A model generated the notes under the pieces. That model saw only the letters and a program-made list of their open reading frames with translations. It did no database searches and had not been told where the DNA came from. A stretch of DNA of 64,000 nucleotides from Myxococcales bacterium 68-20 (lineage in GTDB: Bacteria > Myxococcota_A > Polyangia > Polyangiales > Polyangiaceae): positions 62,001-126,000 of the forward strand of contig MKVQ01000005.1 of assembly GCA_001899635.1 (NCBI GenBank), written 5' to 3'. Of the stretch, positions 18,807 through 27,508 are shown piece by piece. The position numbers and the translations under genes are program-made. Position 1 is the stretch's first letter. Each line of letters begins with the position of its first letter.

Positions 18807-20011
18807 AACGTGCGTGCTTCGGCCTTCTCGCGTTGCTCGCCGCCGCCGTGCCGCTCTCGACCGTCGCGTGTGACGGCTCGGACGAGACAGTCCGGGGCCA
18901 CGACGACGACGCCGGCTCCGACGCTGCCGTCCCCCCCGATGCGAGCGACGATGATGCCGCGGACGCGGACGCGGACGCCGAAGCCCCCGAGCCATGCACC
19001 GAGGACGGCTTCTGTCATACGGAGCTGCCTGGAGAACTCGTGCTTCGCGACGTCTGGGGAGACGGAACGGGCATCGTCTGGGCAGTCAGCGAAGGTGGCG
19101 ACATCCTCCGCTGGGACGGCAGCGCCTGGACGATTCAGCACTCCGAACCGGGCGAGCTCTTCGCGATCTGGGGCGGCAGCCCCACCGACGTCTGGGCCGG
19201 CGGCGAGCGCGGTCTCTTCCACGGCGAAGGCGCGAGCTCGAATGCCCTCGTGTGGACCCATGTCGACGTCCCCGGCCTGGACGGGATCCCGATCACGTCG
19301 ATCTGGGGCAGCAGCTCCAGCGACGTTTGGGCCGTCGCCGGCCGATCCGACATGATGCTGTTCCCACCGGTCGTCGAGGGCCGTGCGCTCCACTTCGGTG
19401 GCAAGGCCACCGGCTGGACGGTCCAGCCCGTCCGCACGCGCGACGCGAGCTTCACGAAGGTCTGGGGCACCGGACCTCGAGACGTGTGGATCGGCGGATT
19501 CGATCTCGAATCCTTCCCGCTCAGATTCGGAGACGGGCTCGTGTTCCGGCTCGACCCCGACGACGACTCGGGAACCTCGTTCATCGAGGTCGCGCTCCCC
19601 GAGCTCGAGAGGCCGGGCGGTCGCCGCAAGGTCGAGCGCGTGCTCGGCGGGGCGACGATCGGCGGAGACCTGATCGTGCTCGCGAGCAGCGAGGACGCGG
19701 CCGCGTATCTCGTCGGATCCACCGAGCAGGACGGGGGCGCGACGCTCTCGTGGAGGGACGAGACGTTCGCCGTGCATCCGTCACATCACCACCATGCCGT
19801 CTGGGGCTCGGCGTCGAACGATCTCTGGCTTGCCGGAGAATATGGGCGCCTTCGTCACTGGGACGGAGCCACCTGGTACCTCCCGCGCATCTCGACCGCG
19901 AGGATCCCGGTGACCAACGACATTCACGCGATCTGGGCGCAGGGAACGAACGACGTCTGGTTCGTCGGCGATCGCATCGCGCTCCACAAGCGACCTTCGA
20001 AGGCCAAATGA
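18803..20011 (+). CDS. WGSG-repeat beta-propeller lipoprotein, second copy
   Basis: 402 residues from GTG 18803, overlapping the previous stop, with GGAGGTG 5 bases upstream. The signal ends at STVAC (lipidated Cys near residue 23), then an acidic Asp/Ala linker. Blades are more diverged than in the first copy: WGDGTGIVWAVS, WGGSPTDVWAGG, WGSSSSDVWAVA, WGTGPRDVWIGG, WGSASNDLWLAG and WAQGTNDVWFVG. Same fold, different surface loops, so it is probably a tandem duplicate that has changed partner. The stop overlaps the ATG of the RCC1-like gene (ATGA, 20008-20011). Confidence 0.8.
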   Translation: MKRACFGLLALLAAAVPLSTVACDGSDETVRGHDDDAGSDAAVPPDASDDDAADADADAEAPEPCTEDGFCHTELPGELVLRDVWGDGTGIVWAVSEGGDILRWDGSAWTIQHSEPGELFAIWGGSPTDVWAGGERGLFHGEGASSNALVWTHVDVPGLDGIPITSIWGSSSSDVWAVAGRSDMMLFPPVVEGRALHFGGKATGWTVQPVRTRDASFTKVWGTGPRDVWIGGFDLESFPLRFGDGLVFRLDPDDDSGTSFIEVALPELERPGGRRKVERVLGGATIGGDLIVLASSEDAAAYLVGSTEQDGGATLSWRDETFAVHPSHHHHAVWGSASNDLWLAGEYGRLRHWDGATWYLPRISTARIPVTNDIHAIWAQGTNDVWFVGDRIALHKRPSKAK

Positions 20012-21324
20012 ACATCGTCCGTCTCCACTCCGCGCTCTTCGCTGGCTCCGCGTCGTTCGCGGTCGCCATCGCGGCGGTCGCGTGCAGCAGCACCGACGAC
20101 CGCCCCCGCTTCGACGATCCGCTCGACGCCGCATCCGATGCTCCGAACCTGCCGGAGACTTCCCCGCCTCTCGACGGCGCCGTCGATGCGCGGCCTCCGT
20201 TCGATCCGACCGACGAGCCGGTGACGTGCTCGGTCACGCCTTGTGCAACGGAGCTCGCTGCGGGCAAGGACCACTTCTGCGCGCGGATGAGCGACGGGAC
20301 CGCACGATGCTGGGGCAACGCCGAGATGGGCGCGACCGGAGCCGGCGAACTGGACAAGGACGACACTGGGGGCCCCCCGACCGTCGTGGCAGGCCTCTCC
20401 GGCGTGACCCAGATCAGCGCGGCCGAGCAAACGAGCTGCGCGAGACTCGACGACTCGACGATTCACTGCTGGGGCGCGAACGAACATGGGCAGCTCGGGC
20501 TCTCCGCAGACCCGCCCGTCGTCGACGACATGCCCCACCCTGCGCCGGAGCGCGTCGACATCCTCGGAGCGGCCTCCCGTGTCGACGTGGGCGTTCGCGG
20601 CGCGTGCGCCGTCCTCGCGTCCGGTGAGGCCTGGTGCTGGGGGGCCAACGATCGCTTGCAGCTTGCACGCACGAGCGATGACGTCGTCGCCGGCCCAGCC
20701 CCTGCAGGCGCGAACGGCCTCGTGATCACGCGCACGGGGATGACGAGCATCACCGGGTTCGGCTTGACCGCCGACAATCGGCTCCTCGGCTGGGGCGCGA
20801 TCTCGGGCCGTGAAGGATCGCTCGATCCCGATCCGACGCCGTTCCCGCTCCCCTCGCTCCACGACGTCACCGCCTTCGCCGCGAGCGCCACCCACGTCTG
20901 CGCTATCGCGAACGGTGCGGGATACTGCTGGGGAAGCAATCGCTCTTCGTCGCTCTGCTCCGGTCTACCGGACCACGCCCTCCTTCCGAGCCCCACCAGC
21001 ACGAAGGGCAGCGCCTACCCGCAGCGCATCGCCGTCTCGGAGCGCACGACCTGCGTTCGAATGACCGACGGCACGGTCCAATGCTGCGGAGACGACACGT
21101 TCGGCCAGCTCGGCTCGGGCAAGAGCGGCGGGGTGGCGCCGGTGTTCGTTCGGGCCACTGCGTTCAAGAAGCGCGCCGTCCAGATCGTCACGAGCAGCTC
21201 CACCACCTGCGCGCTGGTGGACGACGGCAGCGTCGAATGCTGGGGAGGCAACGCGCACGGCGAGCTCGGTCAGGGCACGCGCGACGACGATTCCCACCCG
21301 ACGCCCATGCGCGTCGCTTTCTGA
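20008..21324 (+). CDS. RCC1-like repeat lipoprotein
   Basis: 438 residues from ATG 20008. Lipobox AVAC gives a lipidated Cys near residue 25, then an Asp/Pro linker. The body has RCC1-type repeats: HFCARMSDGTARCWGNAEMG, cited in part, TSCARLDDSTIHCWGANEHGQLG, cited in part as CWGANEHGQLG, then CWGANDRLQL, CWGSNRSS, CCGDDTFGQLGSG and CWGGNAHGELGQG. The C-x-W-G core with paired Cys is the bacterial extracellular form of the RCC1 seven-bladed propeller. It is the third propeller lipoprotein in a row. Ligand unknown. The following gene starts 12 bases after the stop with AAGAGGT upstream. Confidence 0.8.
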   Translation: MNIVRLHSALFAGSASFAVAIAAVACSSTDDRPRFDDPLDAASDAPNLPETSPPLDGAVDARPPFDPTDEPVTCSVTPCATELAAGKDHFCARMSDGTARCWGNAEMGATGAGELDKDDTGGPPTVVAGLSGVTQISAAEQTSCARLDDSTIHCWGANEHGQLGLSADPPVVDDMPHPAPERVDILGAASRVDVGVRGACAVLASGEAWCWGANDRLQLARTSDDVVAGPAPAGANGLVITRTGMTSITGFGLTADNRLLGWGAISGREGSLDPDPTPFPLPSLHDVTAFAASATHVCAIANGAGYCWGSNRSSSLCSGLPDHALLPSPTSTKGSAYPQRIAVSERTTCVRMTDGTVQCCGDDTFGQLGSGKSGGVAPVFVRATAFKKRAVQIVTSSSTTCALVDDGSVECWGGNAHGELGQGTRDDDSHPTPMRVAF

Positions 21325-21336
21325 AGAGGTCACGCG

Positions 21337-23130
21337 ATGTCGAGCGCACGCCACGCGCCCCTGATTCTCTCGCTGGTCGGAGGCGCCGCGCTCCTTGCGG
21401 GCGCGTGCACCGGCGACCGCGACGGCTTCCGCGACGACGAGCCACCTCAGTTCCCCGACGCCGAGGCACCCCCGCCGGATGCCTGCAACGGCCTGCGCTG
21501 CTCGAGGGATCTGAAGAAGGTCCTGAAGGGCTGCACGGACGAGGTCGTCGAAAACTGCGGCCCCGATCTGGGATGCGGCGAGGGCGCGTGTGTGGACGCA
21601 TGCCGGAGCGCGGAGCTCTCGAAGGGCTCGACGGGCTGCGCGTTCTGGACGATTCCACCGACGACCGACCCCGACCTCAGTCGCGGCTCCTGCTTCGCGG
21701 CCATGATCGCGAATACGTGGAATCGTCCGGTGACGCTCAGCGCAGCGCTCGGAGCCGACCCGCTCGACATCTCGAAATCGGCCTATATCGCGCGGAAGGT
21801 CGGCGAAGTGACCTCGTACGAGCTCCTCACGGGGGCGCTGCCCGTGGGCGAGGTAGCGATCGTCTTCCTCTCGCAGATGGACCTCCCGCCGGCGACGCGC
21901 GGGTTCGCACCTTGTCCGGCCAGCGTCGAGCCGGCGTTCGTCGGCGATCCCATCCGCCATCGGACAGCGCTCACGCGCGCGTTCCATCTGAGCGCAGACG
22001 CGCCCGTGACGGCGTATTCGATCTTTCCCTACGGAGGCGCCTCGTCGTTCGTCCCCACCGCGACCCTCCTCTTGCCGACGTCGTCGTGGTCGACCAACTA
22101 CCTCGCCGTGAGCACTGCGCCGGTCGACTCGAACGCACGCCGCTTCATCCAGCTCGTCGCGAACGAAGACGACACCGAGGTCTGGATCGCGCCGAAGGCC
22201 AAGATCGACGACGGACTGGATGTCGACGGGACCGCGCGCGGCGTGGCCAAGCGCTGGACGCTCGAGCGCGGACAGGCGCTCCAGATCTCTCAGCGCGACG
22301 ACCTCACCGGCAGCCCCATCGAAGCGAACAAGCCGGTCGGCCTCTTCGGAGGCGCCGAGTGCTCGAACATCCCCGCAAACGTCCCCTCCTGCGATCTCAC
22401 CCAGCAGCAGATCCTGCCGCTCGCGCAGTGGGGCAGCGAGTACGCGCTCGTCCCCTACCGCCCGCGCATCGCCGACGGCAACGGCACCGACGTCGCCACG
22501 TACGAGAAGGTCCCGTACAGCTTCGTCGGCGCCGTGGCCGGTACGGTGCTCACCTACGACCCGGTTCGGCCGCAGGGCGCCCCGGAGACGCTCGAAGCAG
22601 GACAGATCGCTCATTTCATGAGCGATCGGCTCTTCGTCGTGAAGAGCCAGGACGCGAGCCATCCGTTTCACGCCGCCGTCCACATGACCGGCGAGCTATT
22701 CAATAGCCCCGACGGCGTGACCCTGACGCCCGGCGATCCGGATTTCGTCAACCTGGTTCCCTCCGAGCAGTTCCTCGATCGCTACGTGTTCTTCACCGAC
22801 CACACGTACCCGGAGACGACGCTCACGTTCGTCCGTCGCAGGACGACGCGCGGCTTTCTTCCGGTGGAGCTGTCTTGCGCGGGTGAGCTCACCGACTTTC
22901 GCCCGCTCGGGAGCAGCGGCGAGTACGAGTATGCGTGGATCCAGACAACGCGCGATTCGCTGCCCCAGAAGCTAGGCAAGGGCGAATGCGGCTACGGTCG
23001 TCTCGAGGCGCACAGCGATGGCCCCTTCTCCGTCACTGTCTGGGGCGTCGGGAGGGCGGCGAGCTACGGCTACGCGGGTCGGATGGGCAGCCGCCCGATC
23101 AACGACGCCAAGGTTCCCGTCGTGAGGTGA
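21337..23130 (+). CDS. IgGFc-binding-protein-like lipoprotein
   Basis: 597 residues from ATG 21337. A type II signal ends in LAGAC (lipidated Cys near residue 24). A Cys-rich stretch (about 48-100) precedes a large beta-rich region resembling the IgGFc-binding N-terminal domain found in bacterial surface proteins and in FCGBP. Indicators are KPVGLFGGAEC beginning at residue 332, then CDLTQQQILPLAQWGSEYALVPY, cited in part as LAQWGSEYALVPY, and repeated ATLLLPTSSW-type strands. The family name comes from a mucosal protein; no immunoglobulin binding is implied here. It is the last gene of the run that begins with the ECF sigma factor. Confidence 0.75.
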   Translation: MSSARHAPLILSLVGGAALLAGACTGDRDGFRDDEPPQFPDAEAPPPDACNGLRCSRDLKKVLKGCTDEVVENCGPDLGCGEGACVDACRSAELSKGSTGCAFWTIPPTTDPDLSRGSCFAAMIANTWNRPVTLSAALGADPLDISKSAYIARKVGEVTSYELLTGALPVGEVAIVFLSQMDLPPATRGFAPCPASVEPAFVGDPIRHRTALTRAFHLSADAPVTAYSIFPYGGASSFVPTATLLLPTSSWSTNYLAVSTAPVDSNARRFIQLVANEDDTEVWIAPKAKIDDGLDVDGTARGVAKRWTLERGQALQISQRDDLTGSPIEANKPVGLFGGAECSNIPANVPSCDLTQQQILPLAQWGSEYALVPYRPRIADGNGTDVATYEKVPYSFVGAVAGTVLTYDPVRPQGAPETLEAGQIAHFMSDRLFVVKSQDASHPFHAAVHMTGELFNSPDGVTLTPGDPDFVNLVPSEQFLDRYVFFTDHTYPETTLTFVRRRTTRGFLPVELSCAGELTDFRPLGSSGEYEYAWIQTTRDSLPQKLGKGECGYGRLEAHSDGPFSVTVWGVGRAASYGYAGRMGSRPINDAKVPVVR

Positions 23131-23449
23131 CACGGTCTGCGGCGGCCCACACCTTCCGCGGGCGCGTAGGAAGGCGAGCCTCACGTCGCCGAGCGAGGAG
23201 CCCGGCGCGATCGACGGTGCAGGCGCACCCGCAGGTGCAGGTGCACCGGGGGCCGCAGGCACGCCGGCAGGATGCCGGCGCTTCGCCTTCGGGAAGGTGG
23301 CCCGACACCTTCGTCATGCGTCTGAGCCGGGAACGATCTGGATCAACAGACCCCCAGCCTTGGACGTCGGCCGGCCGATCCGGGGCCCGATATGCGCAAC
23401 TTTGCGCTCAAGCTGTGCTGGCACGCGATGTGTACCGATGTAGGGCATC
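23131..23449. other. Intergenic region with hairpins after the lipoprotein run
   Basis: About 320 bases with no supported gene. Two inverted repeats could end the upstream transcript: CGCCGGCA (23262-23269) with TGCCGGCG (23273-23280), and GAAGGTG (23293-23299) with CACCTTC (23306-23312). Neither has a T-tract. Confidence 0.45.
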
Positions 23450-25999
23450 ATGCGTTCGCGCTCGCTTGCCCTCCTCTCGCTCCTCTCTCTCTCCGCAACC
23501 GCCGCCTGCACCGCCGCCAGCGACGAAGCGCCGGAGAGCACCGAGGTCGCCGTCACCGAGCTGAAGGCGTACTGGGCCGACGCGAAGCGCCTCGATCTCG
23601 GCGACCTCACGCGCGTCGCGGTGGGCTTCGCGACCGACGGCTTGAACGATCAGCTCGCGTCCCAGAGCTTCGGGGCCCGCTTCGATCCGCCGCAGGTGTT
23701 CGCCGCGCAGGCCGAGCCGAACCGCGTTCTTCCGGACGGCTCCGAGATCAAGGCGCTCGACACCGTCGTCAGCGGCCTCGCCGCGCGCTTCGGCGAGCAT
23801 GAGCTCGGCACACAGGTCAATCAGGCGCGTCTCCGTCACCTCCGGAGCGGGGCGGCCAAGTACTACGTCGAGTCGGCGTTCTCCGCGCGCGCAGGCCTCG
23901 GCCACGCCTGGAGCTTCGCCGCGAACGGCCTCACCAGCGACGCGAACGTCACCCTCGGCTTCGACACCGGCGCCGAGCTCGTCTCCCGCGTGATCCTCGC
24001 CGCCGCCGACGACAAGGTCGGCTCGCTCGTCGCGTCGCCGCTCGCTGCCGCGAAGGAGATGCGCGGCTTCGTCTACCCGCGTTCGCTCCAGGACGTCCGC
24101 AGCATGAAGCCGGGCGAGATGTTCGCGCTCCGCGGCCTCGGCAAGCTCGGAGCGAACTTCGGCCTCGGCGCTCCGGTCCTCGTCGCCGAGCCGACCGGCG
24201 GCCTCGCGTACCGCGTCGTCGTCTCCGCCGGCGTCTCCGGAGTCATCGGAGGCCAGCTCGACGTGCAGCTCGTCCGCCTCGAGGGCGATGAGGTCGTCGT
24301 CGACGTCGGCGTCGAGAACGGCCGCGGGGTCTCGTTCCAGGCCGCCGTCCGCGACGGCTGGGGCGTGAAGGGGGTCTGCGACGACGGCGAGCGCTGCCTC
24401 CGCACCATCGAGCTCGCGGGGCAGCGCATCGACCTCGCGCGCCTCGTCGAGAAGGCGATCGAGAAGCGTCTCAACTCGTACCTCACGTTCCGCGTCGAGG
24501 GGCAGGCCGCGAATGCGAGCTCACGCGTGAGCCTCTCGCGCTTCCGCTTCCATCTCGACAACGGCAACCAGGACGAGGTCGAGAAGGCGCTCCAGCAGGC
24601 GCTCAAGTTCGACATCCGCCTCGCGCAGGCGCTCTACAACCGCGACCTCGGCGACCGCGCGCCCGCGGTCGTCGCCGAGTTCGACGCGGTCCGCGCCTCG
24701 ACGACCTCGACGCGCAGCTTCGGCTTCGAGCTCCTCGGCATGAACGTCTACCACCGCGCGGTCGTGAAGAAGGAAGGCTCCTTCATCGTGCAGACACCGG
24801 AGGGCGCGAAGTCGATCCTGTTCGACAGCGTCCACAAGGACGGCGGTTGGTTCCAGATGGACCACGGCTACACCCGCACGGGCGTCGCCGCGCAGACGCT
24901 CGATGCGCGCAACCCCCAGAGCTTCCGCAGCGAGGCGAACCTGTTCCTCCAGACGGCCGTGGGCGACAAGCACATGGACGATGATCTGATCATCGACAAT
25001 GTCGACGCGACACTGCTCGGGCTCGTCGGCCGCGACGCCGTCGAGGCCCTCGACCAGTACGGCAACCAGATGGAGCGCCTCGTCTGGTCGAGGTGCCCCG
25101 TCCAGGAGGACAACGATCGACGGCGCTTCGACGAGGGATGCAACGTCCGCCTCCTCGAGGATCCCGAGATGACGGGCCTCAAGGCCCAGGGGCTCGCCGC
25201 GATCGAGCCGTTCGTCCGCGACCTGCCCGCCGACTTCCAGCAGGTCGTGCGCGAGGCCGCAAAGGTTCGACTCACGCTTCAGTCCGTCGGCATCCACAAC
25301 TTCGACTCCGCAAACGGACCGAACGCATCGTTCACTCTCGACGTCCGCTTCGACGACAAGGCGCTCGACCTCCTCGCGTCCCGGACGAAGGCCGAATACG
25401 CGAACGCGCTCCGCGAGTACCTTACGGCGGTCCACGCCGACCGCCGCAAGGTCGGTGCGGAGACCGACAAGGAGGCCGCGCGCCGAGCCGTCGATCAGAA
25501 GTGGGGCCGCGACATCGAGAAGATGGCGAGCATGTTCGAGACGCGCGCGAAGAGCTACCGCCTCATCGCCGACGCCGAGCGCCTCGTTCCCGTCACGCTC
25601 CAGGGCAAGCGCTTCGTCTCCTACCCGCTCGGCGTCCGCTTCAGCGTCGATGGCAACGCCGCCCGTGCCTACGAGAGCGCCGTCGTCCAGTCGACGAGCC
25701 ACGACCGCGCGACCGCCGCTGCCCGCCTCTTCGACGGGCTCTACGCGGAGGCCGATCGGATCAACGCGCCGCTTTACGACGAGCACACCGCTACCTTCCC
25801 GCTGCTCTCGCTCGTCCCGCGCGAGAACCTGGAGGTCGGCATGATCGTCCGGGCCGACGTCCGCAGCACCTTCTGGGTCAAGCGTGAGCGCTACCTCAAG
25901 GCCGGCTTCTCGAACGTCGCCGCGAGCGCGAAGGGCAGCGCGGTGTCCACCATCAGCGCCGGGATGTTCGATCTCGACGCGGTGATCAACGCGAACTGA
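23450..25999 (+). CDS. Large lipoprotein of unknown function
   Basis: 849 residues from ATG 23450. The signal ends at SATAAC, placing a lipidated Cys near residue 20. I recognise no domain. The mature protein is mixed: an N-terminal alpha/beta part, a region rich in beta strands (RVVVSAGVSGVIGGQLDVQLV, cited in part), amphipathic helices (VEKALQQALKFDI), a motif DHGYTRTGVAAQTLDARNPQSF, cited in part as DHGYTRTGVA, and a C-terminal part with FVSYPLGVRF and SLVPRENLEVGMIV. Codon bias is typical of the host. It stands alone, converging on the hydrolase gene 85 bases away. Probably an outer-membrane or periplasmic structural or scavenging protein; that is only inference from the signal. Confidence 0.75.
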   Translation: MRSRSLALLSLLSLSATAACTAASDEAPESTEVAVTELKAYWADAKRLDLGDLTRVAVGFATDGLNDQLASQSFGARFDPPQVFAAQAEPNRVLPDGSEIKALDTVVSGLAARFGEHELGTQVNQARLRHLRSGAAKYYVESAFSARAGLGHAWSFAANGLTSDANVTLGFDTGAELVSRVILAAADDKVGSLVASPLAAAKEMRGFVYPRSLQDVRSMKPGEMFALRGLGKLGANFGLGAPVLVAEPTGGLAYRVVVSAGVSGVIGGQLDVQLVRLEGDEVVVDVGVENGRGVSFQAAVRDGWGVKGVCDDGERCLRTIELAGQRIDLARLVEKAIEKRLNSYLTFRVEGQAANASSRVSLSRFRFHLDNGNQDEVEKALQQALKFDIRLAQALYNRDLGDRAPAVVAEFDAVRASTTSTRSFGFELLGMNVYHRAVVKKEGSFIVQTPEGAKSILFDSVHKDGGWFQMDHGYTRTGVAAQTLDARNPQSFRSEANLFLQTAVGDKHMDDDLIIDNVDATLLGLVGRDAVEALDQYGNQMERLVWSRCPVQEDNDRRRFDEGCNVRLLEDPEMTGLKAQGLAAIEPFVRDLPADFQQVVREAAKVRLTLQSVGIHNFDSANGPNASFTLDVRFDDKALDLLASRTKAEYANALREYLTAVHADRRKVGAETDKEAARRAVDQKWGRDIEKMASMFETRAKSYRLIADAERLVPVTLQGKRFVSYPLGVRFSVDGNAARAYESAVVQSTSHDRATAAARLFDGLYAEADRINAPLYDEHTATFPLLSLVPRENLEVGMIVRADVRSTFWVKRERYLKAGFSNVAASAKGSAVSTISAGMFDLDAVINAN

Positions 26000-26084
26000 C
26001 GCGCACCAGCGCGGGATGGCTGAGCGCATGCGTGCGTCCCGTCCCGCCGAGCCGCTTCGTCGCGCGCGGAGATCGACACCTTCT

Positions 26085-27245
26085 TCAGCTCGGCGACCTC
26101 GCCGCCGGCGATCGGCGCTCGTCGTACATCGCGTGCGTCTTGCCGAGGACCGACCCGACGAACGCCCGGAGAGCGGCGTCGCTCTCGGAGGATCGCACGA
26201 GCATCGCGAAGTGGGCCGCGTCGAGCGCCACGAGCCTGGCCCCCGTACGCGAGGCATACCGCGTCGCGTCGCCGAAGCCCGCCATCGTGTCCTTCCTACC
26301 GTGGAGGACCAGCGTCGGGACCCCGGGTGGCCCGGCATCGGAGGCGACGCCGGAGACGAGGACGAGACCGACGAACGCGCCGCGCATCTTCGGCGCGAGC
26401 CGCGACGCGCCGATGCCGCCGTTCGACAGCCCCGCGAGCACGACTCGCAACACGCCGCGTGCATGCAGGGCATCGAGCGTACGGCGCAGCGTCGCCTCGC
26501 CTGCGGCCGACCACCAGTCGCCGGTCCAGCGCGTCGACGGGCACACCGTCATCACACCGAGCGGCGCGACGGCTCGGGCCGCCTGCCAGCACGGCAGGGC
26601 GAAGTTGCCGGCGAAGCCGTGGAGGAAGACGAGCGCTTCGCGCGGGCGCGGCTCGGACTCCGGCACGACGACGAGGAGATCGAACTCGGACGGGGTCTGC
26701 ATCCCGAGATACGTCGCGAGGACCGGCGAGGGACTGTCTCCTTCGCTTGCGTGCATCCGCGCGTAGGCGGCGCGCATCGCCGACGGAAGCTCCGTCGCGT
26801 CGTCGCGGAGCATGCCACTCGCGACGAGCACGCGTGTCCCGGCCACCGCGACGTCCTGCTCGTCGACGATCCGGTCGACGAACCGCGGCGCCGGCTCGAA
26901 TGCAAGCGTCTCCCCCGACCGTGCCGTGCAGCCGCGAACGAGCGCGATCGCGAGCACCGAGAGCGCCGCGCCACGCGTCAGTCCGCGGGGCCGTCGGAAG
27001 CCGAGTCCCTCCTTCCCGGCCCTGCCCGGAAGGGTCATCAGTCCCCACAAAAGGACGCCGATCCCCGCGAGGTATGCCACGGCCGACCAAGTGGGCGGGC
27101 CGGTCATGACGAGGAGGACGACAGCGACGTAGGGCAGCGCCGCCAGCCACGCGACGAGGCGGACGAGAATCACCACCGGCGTCCACGCGGGGGCGCGCCC
27201 CTCCAGCCTCGCCGTATCGTCCGTCCCCTGGGAGACGCTCATCAT
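26085..27245 (-). CDS. Membrane-anchored alpha/beta hydrolase
   Basis: 386 residues. The N-terminal 105 residues hold about three hydrophobic segments (VVILVRLVAWLAALPYVAVVLLV, cited in part as LVAWLAALPYVAVVLLV; VAYLAGIGVLLWGLMTL; ALSVLAIALV). The C-terminal catalytic domain shows the oxyanion-hole motif VFLHGFAGN, the nucleophile elbow GLSNGG with Ser274, a likely acid Asp319 in HGRKDTM and His345 in AAHFAML, so a complete Ser-Asp-His triad. The substrate is unknown; it could be an esterase or peptidase facing the periplasm. Gene orientation is opposite to its neighbours and it has its own upstream region of 263 bases shared with the divergent nucleotidase gene. Confidence 0.8.
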   Translation of the reverse strand: MMSVSQGTDDTARLEGRAPAWTPVVILVRLVAWLAALPYVAVVLLVMTGPPTWSAVAYLAGIGVLLWGLMTLPGRAGKEGLGFRRPRGLTRGAALSVLAIALVRGCTARSGETLAFEPAPRFVDRIVDEQDVAVAGTRVLVASGMLRDDATELPSAMRAAYARMHASEGDSPSPVLATYLGMQTPSEFDLLVVVPESEPRPREALVFLHGFAGNFALPCWQAARAVAPLGVMTVCPSTRWTGDWWSAAGEATLRRTLDALHARGVLRVVLAGLSNGGIGASRLAPKMRGAFVGLVLVSGVASDAGPPGVPTLVLHGRKDTMAGFGDATRYASRTGARLVALDAAHFAMLVRSSESDAALRAFVGSVLGKTHAMYDERRSPAARSPS

Positions 27246-27508
27246 CGGGTCATCGCTTTCCGGGGCAGGCGCGTGACGGTGAAACGTCCCCGTCGGTGCA
27301 GAACATCCATCCCTCGATCGATACGTCGCTCACCTGTGACGGCAACGAGACGTTGGGGTGAACGGCTCCCGGTTGGTGTGACCGGTCCCCAGTTTTTCTC
27401 GAACGGCGCCGTCGTTAGTCGGCACTCGCCAGCGGTGCTCTAAGCCTAAACTCGTATCGGAAGCCTATCCGCGAGGGGGCTCAGCCGTGTTAGGGTGCGC
27501 ATCGCCTC

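Noticed and set aside
23419..23434. TGGCACG before the 23450 gene as a sigma54 promoter
   Set aside because: The -24 part is perfect but the -12 GC dinucleotide is missing (GT instead), and a start there would leave almost no leader.
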